Positions 26,953-36,277 are shown, counted from the first letter of the stretch. The stretch is 64,000 nt of DNA from Chryseobacterium culicis (GCF_900108365.1 NZ_FNWQ01000007.1:182997-246996); one strand, 5' to 3'. The notes: generated by a model not told the origin, from the sequence alone. Numbers and translations are program-made.

Positions 26953-27233
26953 GGTTTTAATTTCTTTTGTCCTGAAACAAAAGAAACAAAAGTTCAAGAC
27001 CTGGATCTCTCCACTAAAAATAATTCCTGTTCTCTAAAAATTCTAAACTTGCGCGAAGTCATTATTTTTTTTAAGTTCCAGATTGGTCTCGCGCTTCAAA
27101 CAGGAGAATGTTCTTTACGTTCACAGGAGTTATTTTTTGACGCTGCGAGTTCTTATGTCGCTTTTAAGGTGTTCCATAGAAATATTGATCAGTATTTTAA
27201 ATGATAAAAGATGATTTATGGTGAAGTATTTTT
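26951..27233. repeat. Tandem repeat unit 1 (about 283 bp)
   Basis: First of three successive near-identical units, starting TTGGTTTT and containing a short hairpin of the form TTCTTTTG...CAAAAGAA. Within the unit, the left part (TAAAAATAATTCCTGT) and right part (ACAGGAGTTATTTTTT) are imperfect inverted arms, with GCGCGAAG and CTCGCGCTTC also opposed, so each unit can fold back on itself. An open frame in unit 2 (27234-27482) only exists because of this sequence and is not a believable gene. The 967-bp gap 26901-27867 contains these units and two terminators only. Confidence 0.85.
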
Positions 27234-27510
27234 TTGGTTTTCTTTTGTCTTGAAACAAAAGAATCAAAAGTTCAAGACCTGGATCTCTCCGCTAAAAATA
27301 ATTCCTGTTCTCTAAAAATTCTAAACTTGCGCGAAGTCATTATTTTTTTAAGTTCCAGATTTGTCTCGCGCTTCAAACAGGAGAATTTTCTTTACGTTCA
27401 CAGGAGTTATTTTTTTGACGCTGCGAGTTCCTATGTCGCTTTTAAGGTGTTCTATAGAAATATTGATCAGTATTTTAAATGATAAAGATGATTTATGGTG
27501 AAGTATTTTT
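27234..27510. repeat. Tandem repeat unit 2 (about 277 bp)
   Basis: Second copy, differing from unit 1 by scattered substitutions and changes in T-run length, for example TCCGCTAAA instead of TCCACTAAA. Same internal foldback. Confidence 0.85.
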
Positions 27511-27775
27511 TTGGTTTTCTTTTGTCTTGAAACAAAAGAATCAAAAGTTCAAGACCTGGATCTCTCCACTAAAAATAATTCCTGTTCTCTAAAAATTCTA
27601 AACTTGCGCGAAGTCATTATTTTTTAAGTTCCAGATTTGTCTCGCGCTTCAAACAGGAGAATGTTCTTTACGTTCACAGGAGTTATTTTTTTGACGCTGT
27701 GAGTTCCTATGTCATTTTTAAGGTCAATTATAGAAATATTAATCTAATTTTAAGTGATGAAGGGCTATATTGTGA
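27511..27775. repeat. Tandem repeat unit 3 (about 225 bp conserved, diverged tail)
   Basis: Third copy. It tracks units 1 and 2 until about 27735, after which the end diverges (GTCATTTTTAAGGTCAATTA in place of the GTCGCTTTTAAGGTGTT version). Confidence 0.8.
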
Positions 27776-27813
27776 TGAGTCAGATTTTTTATTTTAAATT
27801 TCTGACGTGTTAT

Positions 27814-27850
27814 AAAAGTTTCGGCCTCACTTTGTGAGGCCGAAACTTTT
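27814..27850. terminator. Strong hairpin terminator near scoB 3' end
   Basis: A perfect 17-bp stem (27814-27830 and 27834-27850) with loop TTT. The plus-strand side is followed by a T-rich tail; the minus strand ends the stem in TTTT. It lies 17 bp after the scoB stop and likely terminates scoB transcription. Confidence 0.8.
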
Positions 27851-27867
27851 ATATTTTTTTAAACAGA

Positions 27868-28521
27868 TCAGAACTGCATTTCAGGAATTTCTCCTTCAAT
27901 AATCAGGTCAGCCTCTGTAGCTTTAACAATATCTTCTACTGAAACACCTGGTGCTCTCTCCACCAGTTTGAATCCTGCCGGAGTGACATCCAGAACAGCT
28001 AATTCAGTTACTACTTTTTTCACGCAGTTGACGCCCGTTAAAGGAAGCGTGCATTTTTTAAGGATTTTACTTTCTCCTGCTTTGTTTACGTGCATCATGG
28101 CAACGATAATGTTTTCAGCAGAAGCCACAAGATCCATGGCGCCTCCCATTCCTTTTACCATTTTTCCCGGAATTTTCCAGTTAGCAATATCTCCGTTTTC
28201 CGAAACTTCCATCGCTCCAAGGATGGTAAGATCTACTTTCTGACCGCGAATCATCCCAAAACTAAAGGCAGAATCAAAGAATGAGCCTCCTTCCAGAATA
28301 GTAATGGTTTGTTTTCCGGCATTGATGATATCAGCATCTTCTTCTCCTTCGAAAGGGAAAGGTCCCATCCCCAACACTCCGTTCTCACTCTGGAATTCTA
28401 CGGAAATCCCTTCCGGAACATAGTTGGCAACCAAAGTAGGAATTCCAATTCCCAGGTTTACATAATAACGATCTTTCAGTTCTTTTGAAATTCTTTTGGC
28501 AATTTGTTCTTTTGTAAGCAT
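27868..28521 (-). CDS. scoB: 3-oxoacid CoA-transferase subunit B
   Basis: A 217-aa beta subunit of a family I CoA-transferase, of usual length. The catalytic Glu lies in the SENGVLGMGPFP motif (about residue 46). Other markers are YVNLGIGIPTLVANYVPEG near the N-terminus and GGAMDLVASAENIIVAMMH. With subunit A (30492-31193) it moves CoA between succinyl-CoA and acetoacetate or a similar 3-oxo acid. Unusually, the subunit A gene is not adjacent: an ABC exporter gene in the opposite direction separates them. Confidence 0.92.
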   Translation of the reverse strand: MLTKEQIAKRISKELKDRYYVNLGIGIPTLVANYVPEGISVEFQSENGVLGMGPFPFEGEEDADIINAGKQTITILEGGSFFDSAFSFGMIRGQKVDLTILGAMEVSENGDIANWKIPGKMVKGMGGAMDLVASAENIIVAMMHVNKAGESKILKKCTLPLTGVNCVKKVVTELAVLDVTPAGFKLVERAPGVSVEDIVKATEADLIIEGEIPEMQF

Positions 28522-28617
28522 AATAAAAACTTAGACTGCAATTTAATTATTTTCACTTGAATACAAAAGGGCTTTGTTCTCTGCAACAATTAACACTGTT
28601 AGTTAAAATAATATCTG

Positions 28618-28625
28618 TAATTTTG
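28618..28625 (+). promoter_or_regulatory. -7 box of the ABC exporter promoter
   Basis: TAATTTTG (TAnnTTTG) lies 18 bp before the ATG at 28644. It supports that start over a TTG 87 bp upstream, since the TTG would precede the transcript. Confidence 0.55.
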
Positions 28626-28643
28626 CTCCATTATTTTATCAGA

Positions 28644-30446
28644 ATGAAAATACTTTTTAAATATCTTAAACCTTATCAGTGGCTGATAATCATCTCGTTA
28701 TTTCTGGCTACAATTAACCAGGTTTTTTCTTTATTCGCACCGGCTATCACAGGAAACATCCTTGACCAGCTGGTTACTCACCCCAACTTTTTTGATAAAG
28801 AAAAACTTCTGCCGAGAAATCTGAATGAATATTTATACGGAAGTTCTGCATATCATGGCGCATTTTATTTTTTGGGGCTTCTTATCGGAACCGCAATGGT
28901 GAGCAGAATTGCCAAAGCTTTTCAGGATTATGTGGTGAGTGTGATTACCCAAAAGTTTGGAGCAAAAATATTTACAGATGGCTTAAAGCACTCTATGGCA
29001 CTTCCTTATCAGGAATTTGAGGATCAGAGAAGTGGTGAAACGCTTTCTATTTTAACCAAAGTACGGGAAGATACCGTAAAGTTCATCACTAATTTTATTA
29101 ATATTTTCTTCGGAATTCTGGTGAGTATTATCTTTGTTTCGGTATATGCCATCCGTTTACACTGGTCTATCATGCCGGTTTATATCTGCGGAATTTTTCT
29201 GATTGCCATTGTGACGAATTTATTGAGCAAGAGAATCAAAGTAATTCAGAAAAATATCGTGACTGAAACAACTGCCTTAGCCGGAAGTACTACTGAGAGC
29301 TTAAGGAATATCGAGATTGTTAAAAGTTTAGGATTAACCAATCAGGAGGTAATCCGTTTAAATAACAATACCTACAAGATTCTTGGTCTTGAACTGAGAA
29401 AAGTGAAAAGCATCCGTTCTTTAAGCTTTATTCAGGGAACGATGGTTAATTTTCTTCAGCAGATGATTACGCTGACCTTATTATATTTAATTTTTAAAAA
29501 TATTGTAACTCCGGGTCAGTACCTGTCTCTGATGTTTTACGGGTTCTTTATTTTCGGGCCTATGCAGGAAATCGGGAATATTATTATTTCTTACCGTGAA
29601 GCTGAGGCCTCTCTCCAGAATTTTGACCGTTTGATGAAAAAGGAGGTGGAAGAAAAGCCTCTTCATCCTAAAAAAATTGGCGCGATTGAAGAACTGGAAT
29701 TCAAACATGTTTCTTTCAAGCATCAGTCTGCTCAGTATAAAGCGTTAAATAATATTTCTTTTGATCTTAAAAATGGTGAAACTATAGCTTTTGTAGGACC
29801 TAGCGGTTCCGGAAAAAGTACACTGGTAAAGCTCCTGGTTGGTTTATACAGACCTCAGGAAGGAAATATTTTTTATAATGGCATTAATGGAAAAGAGTTT
29901 GACTTTGATGAGCTGAGAAACCAGATCGGTTTTGTTACGCAGGATACCCAGTTATTCGCAGGAACCATTAAAGAAAATCTTCTTTTCGTTAATCCTTCGG
30001 CTACTGAAGAAGAGCTGGCCGCTGCTTTACAGAAATCAAGCTGTACAGCTCTGCTGGAAAGAGCCGAAAAAGGAATCGAGACAGTTATTGGAGAAGGCGG
30101 TCTGAAGCTGAGCGGCGGCGAGAAGCAAAGAATTGCCATTGCAAGAGCGCTTTTAAGAAAACCACACCTGTTAATTTTTGACGAAGCAACTTCTGCACTG
30201 GACAGTATTACTGAAGAAGAAATTACCACGACTATCAAAGACATTTCGAAGGAAAGAGAACAGATCACGGTTCTTATTGCACACCGTTTAAGCACGATTA
30301 TGCATGCAGACAAAATCTATGTTCTGGAGCGCGGGCAAGTAGTAGAAACAGGCTCCCATGCCAATCTTATTGATGAAAAGGGACTTTACTACGCCATGTG
30401 GAGACAACAGATCGGAGAAAGAAAAACACTTACTCCTCAGGGATAA
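28644..30446 (+). CDS. ABC exporter, fused permease and ATPase
   Basis: A 600-aa type IV ABC half-transporter starting MKILFKYLKPYQWLIIISLF. A six-helix membrane domain (about 1-310) is followed by an ATPase (about 340-590) with Walker A GPSGSGKST, Q-loop VTQDTQLF, signature LSGGEKQR, Walker B LLIFDEATSALD and switch His in IAHRLST. It should work as a homodimer exporting lipids, peptides or drugs; the substrate is unknown. It lies between scoB and scoA in opposite orientation, with its own promoter and a terminator shared with scoA. Confidence 0.93.
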   Translation: MKILFKYLKPYQWLIIISLFLATINQVFSLFAPAITGNILDQLVTHPNFFDKEKLLPRNLNEYLYGSSAYHGAFYFLGLLIGTAMVSRIAKAFQDYVVSVITQKFGAKIFTDGLKHSMALPYQEFEDQRSGETLSILTKVREDTVKFITNFINIFFGILVSIIFVSVYAIRLHWSIMPVYICGIFLIAIVTNLLSKRIKVIQKNIVTETTALAGSTTESLRNIEIVKSLGLTNQEVIRLNNNTYKILGLELRKVKSIRSLSFIQGTMVNFLQQMITLTLLYLIFKNIVTPGQYLSLMFYGFFIFGPMQEIGNIIISYREAEASLQNFDRLMKKEVEEKPLHPKKIGAIEELEFKHVSFKHQSAQYKALNNISFDLKNGETIAFVGPSGSGKSTLVKLLVGLYRPQEGNIFYNGINGKEFDFDELRNQIGFVTQDTQLFAGTIKENLLFVNPSATEEELAAALQKSSCTALLERAEKGIETVIGEGGLKLSGGEKQRIAIARALLRKPHLLIFDEATSALDSITEEEITTTIKDISKEREQITVLIAHRLSTIMHADKIYVLERGQVVETGSHANLIDEKGLYYAMWRQQIGERKTLTPQG

Positions 30447-30480
30447 AAAAAGCGCTGAATGTATGTTCAGCGCTTTTTTT
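30445..30480. terminator. Bidirectional terminator between the ABC exporter and scoA
   Basis: A perfect 15-bp stem (30445-30459 and 30466-30480) with A-run and T-run on either side, placed between convergent genes. Confidence 0.9.
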
Positions 30481-30491
30481 ATTGTTTGAAC

Positions 30492-31193
30492 TTATTCTTT
30501 AGTTCTTACTGTTCTCTGTTCAATTCTTTTTTCAAATTTTTCTCCCTGGAAAATTCTCTGAATCATAATTCCCGGAATATGAATCTCGTTAGGATCCAAT
30601 TGTCCAGGCTCTACCAGTTCTTCTACTTCAGCAATGGTAATTTTAGCAGCACCGGCCATCGGATGGTTGAAATTTCTTGCAGATCCTTTGAAGATCAGAT
30701 TTCCTGCATGATCGCCTTTCCATGCTTTTACGATAGAAAAATCTGCATCATACGCGTGTTCCAGAATATGGGGCTTACCTTTAAATTCTTTCACTTCCTT
30801 TCCTTCTGCTACTTCAGTTCCGTAACCTGCAGGGGTATAAAAAGCAGGAATTCCTGCCTGAGCGGCTCTGCATTTTTCCGCTAAAGTTCCTTGCGGCGTA
30901 AGTTCTACGTCCAGTTCACCTGAAAGCATCTGTCTTTCAAACTCGGCATTTTCTCCTACATAAGAAGAGATCATTTTTCTGATCTGTCTTTTATGAAGCA
31001 GCAGTCCCAATCCGAAATCATCTACTCCTGCATTGTTTGAAATACAGGTAAGATCTTTCACATCACTTTCTACCAAAGCATTAATTGAGTTTTCGGGAAT
31101 CCCGCAAAGTCCGAATCCGCCAAGCATCAGTGTCATTCCATCTTTAATTCCTTCAATGGCCTCCTTTGCATTTTTTACTCTTTTATCTATCAT
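30492..31193 (-). CDS. scoA: 3-oxoacid CoA-transferase subunit A
   Basis: A 233-aa alpha subunit, usual length. Signatures are LMLGGFGLCGIPENSINAL (CoA-binding motif GGFGxCGxPE) and LTCISNNAGVDDFGLG near the N-terminus, and GSARNFNHPMAGAAKITIAEVEE in the second half. It pairs with subunit B at 27868-28521, 2 kb away on the same strand. Its transcript would end at the shared terminator before reaching scoB, so the subunits must be made from separate mRNAs. Confidence 0.92.
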   Translation of the reverse strand: MIDKRVKNAKEAIEGIKDGMTLMLGGFGLCGIPENSINALVESDVKDLTCISNNAGVDDFGLGLLLHKRQIRKMISSYVGENAEFERQMLSGELDVELTPQGTLAEKCRAAQAGIPAFYTPAGYGTEVAEGKEVKEFKGKPHILEHAYDADFSIVKAWKGDHAGNLIFKGSARNFNHPMAGAAKITIAEVEELVEPGQLDPNEIHIPGIMIQRIFQGEKFEKRIEQRTVRTKE

Positions 31194-31557
31194 GAAATAT
31201 TAGATTTTTCTGTTGGCTAAATTTAATAAATTTTCTGGTATATCTGATGAATGGAAGCCGTACTGAATTTCATACATTTTATAAACAGCATTTTTTACGA
31301 TTTAAAAATAACATAATCAAAAAGTTACGTAAAAAACCGAACAAGTCTGTTCATTTTTTGTTTTATTTCTCGTCAATTCGATTTATATTTGAAGCCTCAA
31401 AGATGAAAATCAAGTAAATTTTATTGTCTTTGAATATAATTTAAACACAATTTTAATGTAAAAATTATTCTATACGAACATCATTATCTGCTTTATTTAG
31501 TCTTCCGCAGACAGATCATCACATTCATTATAATATCAATCAAATTTCAACAAAAAC
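31194..31557 (+). promoter_or_regulatory. Intergenic region with promoter of the MORN-like gene
   Basis: TATATTTG (31384-31391) is a perfect -7 box and TTTG at 31357-31360 a possible -33 with a 23-bp spacer. Transcription from it would give a leader of about 165 bases. No other gene or RNA structure is evident in the rest of this 364-bp stretch. Confidence 0.4.
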
Positions 31558-33087
31558 ATGAAAAAATTATTGACCTCAGCATTACTTGCCCTGGTCCTGA
31601 GTGCCAGCGTATATGCACAGGAAAAAACGTATTTCGATGAAAACTGGGAGAAAACCACTCAGGATAAAATGGAATATTACCGTGAAACAACGCCAAAAGG
31701 AAAGCTCACTCTCATCAAAGATTTCTACAAGGACGGAAAGCTCCAGATGGAAGGGCTTGCTTCCGACACTACCCCAAACAATGAAGTTTTCGACGGAAAG
31801 GTAACCTGGTATACTCCGGAAGGAAAAGTAATGTCGATAACCACGTTTTCTAAGGGTAAACAGCTGGGAGTTTCTCAGTCTTATGACGAAAAAGGAAGAC
31901 TTACAGAAGATGTGAATTATAAGGCTGACGGCACTTTCGATGGAAAAGCATTTCTTTATAAAGATCCTGAAAGCGAATATTTTTACAACAGCATTACCAC
32001 CTATGAGAATTCTTTACCTGTAAAAACAATTGTTTATGATGAAGATATAAAAGGAATAAGATACGAAAACTACTCAACCAAAGACGGCGGTACCGAAACC
32101 AAATATTATGATGAAAAAGGGAAACTTATCGGGACGGCTCCTTCAGGCTCCGGAGAAACTCTGCTGGTAGATTATTACCCGAATCCCATGAGAATTTCTA
32201 AAATTGAAAAATATAAAAGTGACGGCAGCGTAAAAGAAGGCGTTGTATATGCTAAAAACGGAAAGCTCCTGCAGGAACAGAAAAATAACAAAAAAGACGG
32301 CTATAAAACCACTTACGATGAATCCGGTAAGAAAATAGGACATCTTGTATATCAATATGATAAAGAAAATGATGCTTTTAAGCCTATGGATGGTGAAGAT
32401 TATCAGCTAAATTATGATTATACCCAGATTTCATCCATTGATATTTATAAAAACGGGAGTATTATAACCAGCCGGTATTTTGATGAGGCAGGAAAATTAT
32501 CATCAGAAAAAACACTGAAAGACGATGTGACACAGGAGATCAAATACTACAGTCCTGACGGAAAACTGAAATCTACACTCACCTATAGTGATGACATGCC
32601 CTACAATGGCACCTCTTATGAAGGACTCACCGAGACCCAATATAAGGAAGGTATCGTAGTGAATACCAAAATATATCATGAAGAAAAAAAGCTGAAATCC
32701 GAAAAGAAATTAAATGCTAAGCAAACCGCTTATGATGCCACCATCTACGATATTAAAGGTACCGTTTTATACACCTATAACCAGCCTTTGAATGAGGAAG
32801 AGGGTAATTATTTCTTCACGGCACAGATTGTACAGTATATGAAAGGAAAACCTGCCGGTAAATCTTCTGTCAAATCAGGGATTCTTCAATCCGGAAAAAT
32901 AAAGTTAACCACATTAAACGGTTCTAAAGAACTTGAGCGCAGCGGGAAATGGGTGCTCTTAAAGCTTTATGATACGGATGGAAAGCTTATTCAGGAAACC
33001 AAAACGCTGGCCGATGTACCCGAAGAGTATTCATCCACAGAAAATCCGGCAATGCTGAGCGAGGATGATCTGTACTATTTTGACTAA
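31558..33087 (+). CDS. Exported MORN-variant (YwqK-like) repeat protein
   Basis: A 509-aa protein with signal peptide MKKLLTSALLALVLSASVYAQ. The rest is a series of degenerate 20-25-residue beta-hairpin repeats with the pattern Y-x-x-x-G-K-L (DEKGRLTEDVNYKADGTF, DEKGKLIGTA, SPDGKLKSTLTYSDD, DTDGKLIQETKT), i.e. the MORN-variant/YwqK repeat type. YwqK is annotated as an antitoxin elsewhere, but long exported flavobacterial versions are of unknown role and no toxin gene is adjacent. It lacks a T9SS domain. It is monocistronic with its own terminator. Confidence 0.75.
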   Translation: MKKLLTSALLALVLSASVYAQEKTYFDENWEKTTQDKMEYYRETTPKGKLTLIKDFYKDGKLQMEGLASDTTPNNEVFDGKVTWYTPEGKVMSITTFSKGKQLGVSQSYDEKGRLTEDVNYKADGTFDGKAFLYKDPESEYFYNSITTYENSLPVKTIVYDEDIKGIRYENYSTKDGGTETKYYDEKGKLIGTAPSGSGETLLVDYYPNPMRISKIEKYKSDGSVKEGVVYAKNGKLLQEQKNNKKDGYKTTYDESGKKIGHLVYQYDKENDAFKPMDGEDYQLNYDYTQISSIDIYKNGSIITSRYFDEAGKLSSEKTLKDDVTQEIKYYSPDGKLKSTLTYSDDMPYNGTSYEGLTETQYKEGIVVNTKIYHEEKKLKSEKKLNAKQTAYDATIYDIKGTVLYTYNQPLNEEEGNYFFTAQIVQYMKGKPAGKSSVKSGILQSGKIKLTTLNGSKELERSGKWVLLKLYDTDGKLIQETKTLADVPEEYSSTENPAMLSEDDLYYFD

Positions 33088-33104
33088 TCATTTATGTAAT
33101 AAAG

Positions 33105-33130
33105 GCAGTTTCAATTGGAAACTGCTTTTT
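33105..33130 (+). terminator. Terminator of the MORN-like gene
   Basis: An 8-bp stem (33105-33112 and 33118-33125) followed by TTTTTA, 18 bp after the stop codon. Confidence 0.75.
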
Positions 33131-33180
33131 ATTTGCCCGCCGCAAGCACAGATTTTCACGGATAATGATGGATAATTCAA

Positions 33181-33212
33181 TAAAAAAGAGGCTGCCATTG
33201 CCGGCAGCCTCT
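33181..33212 (-). terminator. Terminator of the T9SS phosphatase gene
   Basis: A 10-bp stem (33187-33196 and 33203-33212) followed on the minus strand by a T-run, 27 bp after the stop at 33239. Confidence 0.8.
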
Positions 33213-33238
33213 ACAATGATAATTGCACTCAGCTTATC

Positions 33239-35980
33239 TTACTGAATGATCAGTTTTAAAGTAAATAGTTTTCTTCCGTGAACTTTCACAAAATAAACGC
33301 CTGCCGGAAGATTCTCATTCACCAGGGAGAAACGCTGGTTATTGATATTTTTTGATACATAAAGCAGTTCTCCTGAAGCTGATACCAATTCAATTTTTTC
33401 AATCGGGTAATCGCTCTTAATAAAAGTAGGCTGTCCCGGTTTGGTTGGGTTTGGATAGAGCACTACATTCTTTTCTGTGCTTCTTGTTTCTTCAGTTCCC
33501 AAAGTAGGTGAAGCCACCTGAAACTGTACCCTGTTGGACACTTCTGTATAAGAATCATTGGTAAACATAACCATGTAATAGTTTCCCGGAGTGGCTGGCA
33601 CCGCTGTTCCCTGAATTGTTTTCGTTCCTTGGGTGACGCCATCAAAATACGTATAAGAAACAAAGTTATCATCCGGTGTCTGAACACTTTGAGGATAAAT
33701 TCCTAACCAGTCTTTGATGATTCCCGGAGAATCTGTCCATGAAGCAGTAATATTTTCTCCTAAAGTATACACAGGTTTGTTAATCCATAGATCCGTCACA
33801 ATATCCCCTACTTTAAAGAAGACTTTTTCGCCGATTCCGTTATATCCGTCCTCCAGCAGGTACTGAGCATAATAATATCCTTTAGGAAGCCCCGTGAAAT
33901 TAAGCGTTCCTGAAGCCGCTGTTACATAGCTCCATTTGATGGAAGCAGTGGTTCCGGGAGTCTGTCCCATTTTATAAATTCCAATCCAGTCTTTCTGAAG
34001 GTTCGGGCCATTGGTAAAGTTGATAACCACTGTTCCTCCTACCGGATAAGTATCAGCAGTAGCCTGAAGCTGCACTTTTGGGCCTACATAGAAATTCTTT
34101 CTTGCAGTAATTTCCGTATACCCGCCATTCGCAAAGAATCCTGCAAAGTACTGGCCTTTATTAGCTAAACCATTGGTAAAAGTAGCTGTACCGGCAGTCT
34201 GCCCGTTGGTATAAATATATCCCTGAGAAGTGCTGGTGGCCGGAGTCTGTCCTTTCTTATAGATGCCTACCCAATCCTGCTGATTTCCCGGGCCTCCTGT
34301 ATAAGTAGCTGTGATAGCTTCATTCTGGGCATATTCTGCTTTGTTTAAAGTGAATGTAGGGTTTGAAACCACGCTTCCTGTAATTTCGAACTGCTTTACA
34401 TCGCTCCAGTCGCTCCACTCAAGGTTTCTGTCTCTGTACCGTGTTTTTACATAGTAGATGCCATTAGGAATAGAGTTTGCAGCTAACGTTGCTTTTGTAA
34501 TATCCACTCCGTCATTCAGGTTTTTGGTTTTATCAGGAGTTCCGTTTCCGTCTTTCCCGAACCAGTTTTCAAAATCGCGGTAGAATTCTTTTTCAATCAC
34601 AGAGAAATCCGCAGTTTTGCTGATCAGAAACTGTGTGGTATTTAAAAGTTCTCCGTTTGAAGAAGAGAATGCACTTCCATTCAATGTTAAAGGTAAAGTA
34701 GTAGCAGTACCTGCGAAATTGTTTGTGATGGATGGTTTGGCCGGTTTAGGCTGGTTTTTATATCTGTGGAAAGCATCTACAAGCACATTGTTTTTCTTGT
34801 TGTACACACCACCGATGGAGTAACATTCAATGTCCACTTTTCCTGTGGGAATATCCACTTCCACAATCTGGTATGTCCAGTCGGTTAAGGTTTTCTGAAC
34901 ATCATCAAAATCCTGTTCATTAGACATTCCCCAATACTGATCCCAAGCCGTTCCTCCAGAAATAATCTGATAGTTGGGTGTATTTTTTAGCTGGCCTCTG
35001 TGATACAGATGATGGTGAGCTCCTACATGCATTAAATACTTATCTGAAGTTACCAGAAGCGGTACTGCATTTTCTCTTACCCATGTAGAAATATCCCCTA
35101 CATACTGCTCAGCCTGATAAGGTCTGTGGCTTAAAGAAATAATCCAGTCTACTGTGGGATCATTGTTAGCTGCGGTTAAAACCTGCTGCAGCCACGTCTG
35201 CTGGGCAGATCCCGTATGTTCTGAACTTAAGCTCACAAACAATACATTTCCTGCCTGCTGGGCATAATAATTTTCATTCCCCGAGCTTATCCCTTTATAA
35301 CTGATTTCATCAATATAAAAGTGAGCATAATAGGAATTCATTCCCATTGTTCCATAGGTTTCATGGTTTCCTACCGTTGTCTGGATAGGAAGATATGGGG
35401 ATAATTTGATATTCTTTTTGAAGTGAACATTCTCATAATGATCCAGCGTACCAACGTCTACCTGATCACCCACCATGAAGGTAAGCGCGATGTTATCAGA
35501 AGGATCTGAAGCAGGTCCAAACTTTTCTTTTAGTTTTTTATAGGCATTCAAAGTAAGCGTATCATACCTCGGCTCTGCTTTGATCTGATTGTCTCCCATA
35601 ATAAGAAAACGGATTTTCCCGTTGGCAGTTACCGGCTGCCCCGGCAAAGGAAGTGTTCTGAAATTATAAACAGCAGACTCACTTGTTCCTGTTTTAATTT
35701 TATAGTAGTATTTGGTATTGGGCTGCAGATTATTAATCTTTGCCGTGTGATAATAATAGTTGTTGTTATATCCGGTATCTGAGAAGATATTGGTGGTTCC
35801 CGTTACCGTAACGTTAAGGTTGGTTGGAGAGTCTCCGTAGATCACTGTTGTTTCATTATTGGAAGCTGTTTTCCAATTGACAATCATAGAATTTGGAGTC
35901 GGGTTTTGCAGATAAGGATACAAAACCTGCCCGAAAGCCATCTGGACCGCGAAACAAAAAAAGAAGAAATAATGTTTCAT
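33239..35980 (-). CDS. Secreted metallophosphatase with repeated beta domains and T9SS sorting domain
   Basis: A 913-aa protein. Signal peptide (about 1-17); a purple acid phosphatase-type FnIII domain (about 20-110); a calcineurin-like phosphoesterase domain with GDNQ (129-132), GDQVD (171-175), GNHE (204-207) and the His cluster in GAHHHLYHRG; another FnIII-like domain; three consecutive related beta domains of about 75 residues, each with a W-[VIL]-G-I-Y core (DWVGIYKKGQTP, DWIGIYKMGQTP, DWLGIYPQSVQTP); and a T9SS type A domain (YPNPTKPGQPTF to the end). It probably hydrolyses phosphate esters outside the cell. A -7 box lies at 36069-36076. Confidence 0.88.
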   Translation of the reverse strand: MKHYFFFFCFAVQMAFGQVLYPYLQNPTPNSMIVNWKTASNNETTVIYGDSPTNLNVTVTGTTNIFSDTGYNNNYYYHTAKINNLQPNTKYYYKIKTGTSESAVYNFRTLPLPGQPVTANGKIRFLIMGDNQIKAEPRYDTLTLNAYKKLKEKFGPASDPSDNIALTFMVGDQVDVGTLDHYENVHFKKNIKLSPYLPIQTTVGNHETYGTMGMNSYYAHFYIDEISYKGISSGNENYYAQQAGNVLFVSLSSEHTGSAQQTWLQQVLTAANNDPTVDWIISLSHRPYQAEQYVGDISTWVRENAVPLLVTSDKYLMHVGAHHHLYHRGQLKNTPNYQIISGGTAWDQYWGMSNEQDFDDVQKTLTDWTYQIVEVDIPTGKVDIECYSIGGVYNKKNNVLVDAFHRYKNQPKPAKPSITNNFAGTATTLPLTLNGSAFSSSNGELLNTTQFLISKTADFSVIEKEFYRDFENWFGKDGNGTPDKTKNLNDGVDITKATLAANSIPNGIYYVKTRYRDRNLEWSDWSDVKQFEITGSVVSNPTFTLNKAEYAQNEAITATYTGGPGNQQDWVGIYKKGQTPATSTSQGYIYTNGQTAGTATFTNGLANKGQYFAGFFANGGYTEITARKNFYVGPKVQLQATADTYPVGGTVVINFTNGPNLQKDWIGIYKMGQTPGTTASIKWSYVTAASGTLNFTGLPKGYYYAQYLLEDGYNGIGEKVFFKVGDIVTDLWINKPVYTLGENITASWTDSPGIIKDWLGIYPQSVQTPDDNFVSYTYFDGVTQGTKTIQGTAVPATPGNYYMVMFTNDSYTEVSNRVQFQVASPTLGTEETRSTEKNVVLYPNPTKPGQPTFIKSDYPIEKIELVSASGELLYVSKNINNQRFSLVNENLPAGVYFVKVHGRKLFTLKLIIQ

Positions 35981-36068
35981 AATCGTTTTCGTTTTAAAAT
36001 AACATATAGAATTTCGAATTGTAAATCAGTTCATTAAAAAAATCACTGCTCAGATTTTTTACTTCGGG

Positions 36069-36076
36069 CAAAAGTA
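36069..36076 (-). promoter_or_regulatory. Possible -7 box of the T9SS phosphatase gene
   Basis: Reads TACTTTTG on the minus strand, about 90 bp upstream of the start at 35980. Confidence 0.4.
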
Positions 36077-36175
36077 GATTTCCCATATAAACTCTGTCTG
36101 ATGGTATTTTGAAGAAACCGTTAAGTTTTCAGCAAAAAAGGAGTAAAAAAATTATAGTTTTTAGTACATTAATTA

Positions 36176-36208
36176 TTTGGCATATTCAAAAACTATTTTG
36201 TACATTTG
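36176..36208 (+). promoter_or_regulatory. Promoter of rplS
   Basis: TTTG (36176-36179) and TACATTTG (36201-36208) match the Bacteroidetes -33 and -7 elements with a 21-bp spacer, the same spacing as the MerR promoter at 54736-54768. The leader would be about 65 bases. Confidence 0.7.
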
Positions 36209-36277
36209 CAACCTGTTATTCAACCTCTGACGAAGAACGTGTAAGTTGCTTAGCTTTAACATTTTATTTTATTAATA

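Noticed and set aside
27234..27482. Open frame of 82 codons within tandem repeat unit 2
   Set aside because: It exists only in one unit; T-run differences break it in units 1 and 3, so selection for coding is not seen.
26951..27775. CRISPR array
   Set aside because: Three units of about 280 bp without short regular spacers, no cas genes; a tandem repeat instead.
31558..33087. YwqK-type antitoxin of a toxin-antitoxin pair
   Set aside because: The name comes from distant repeat similarity; the protein is long and exported and there is no toxin gene beside it.
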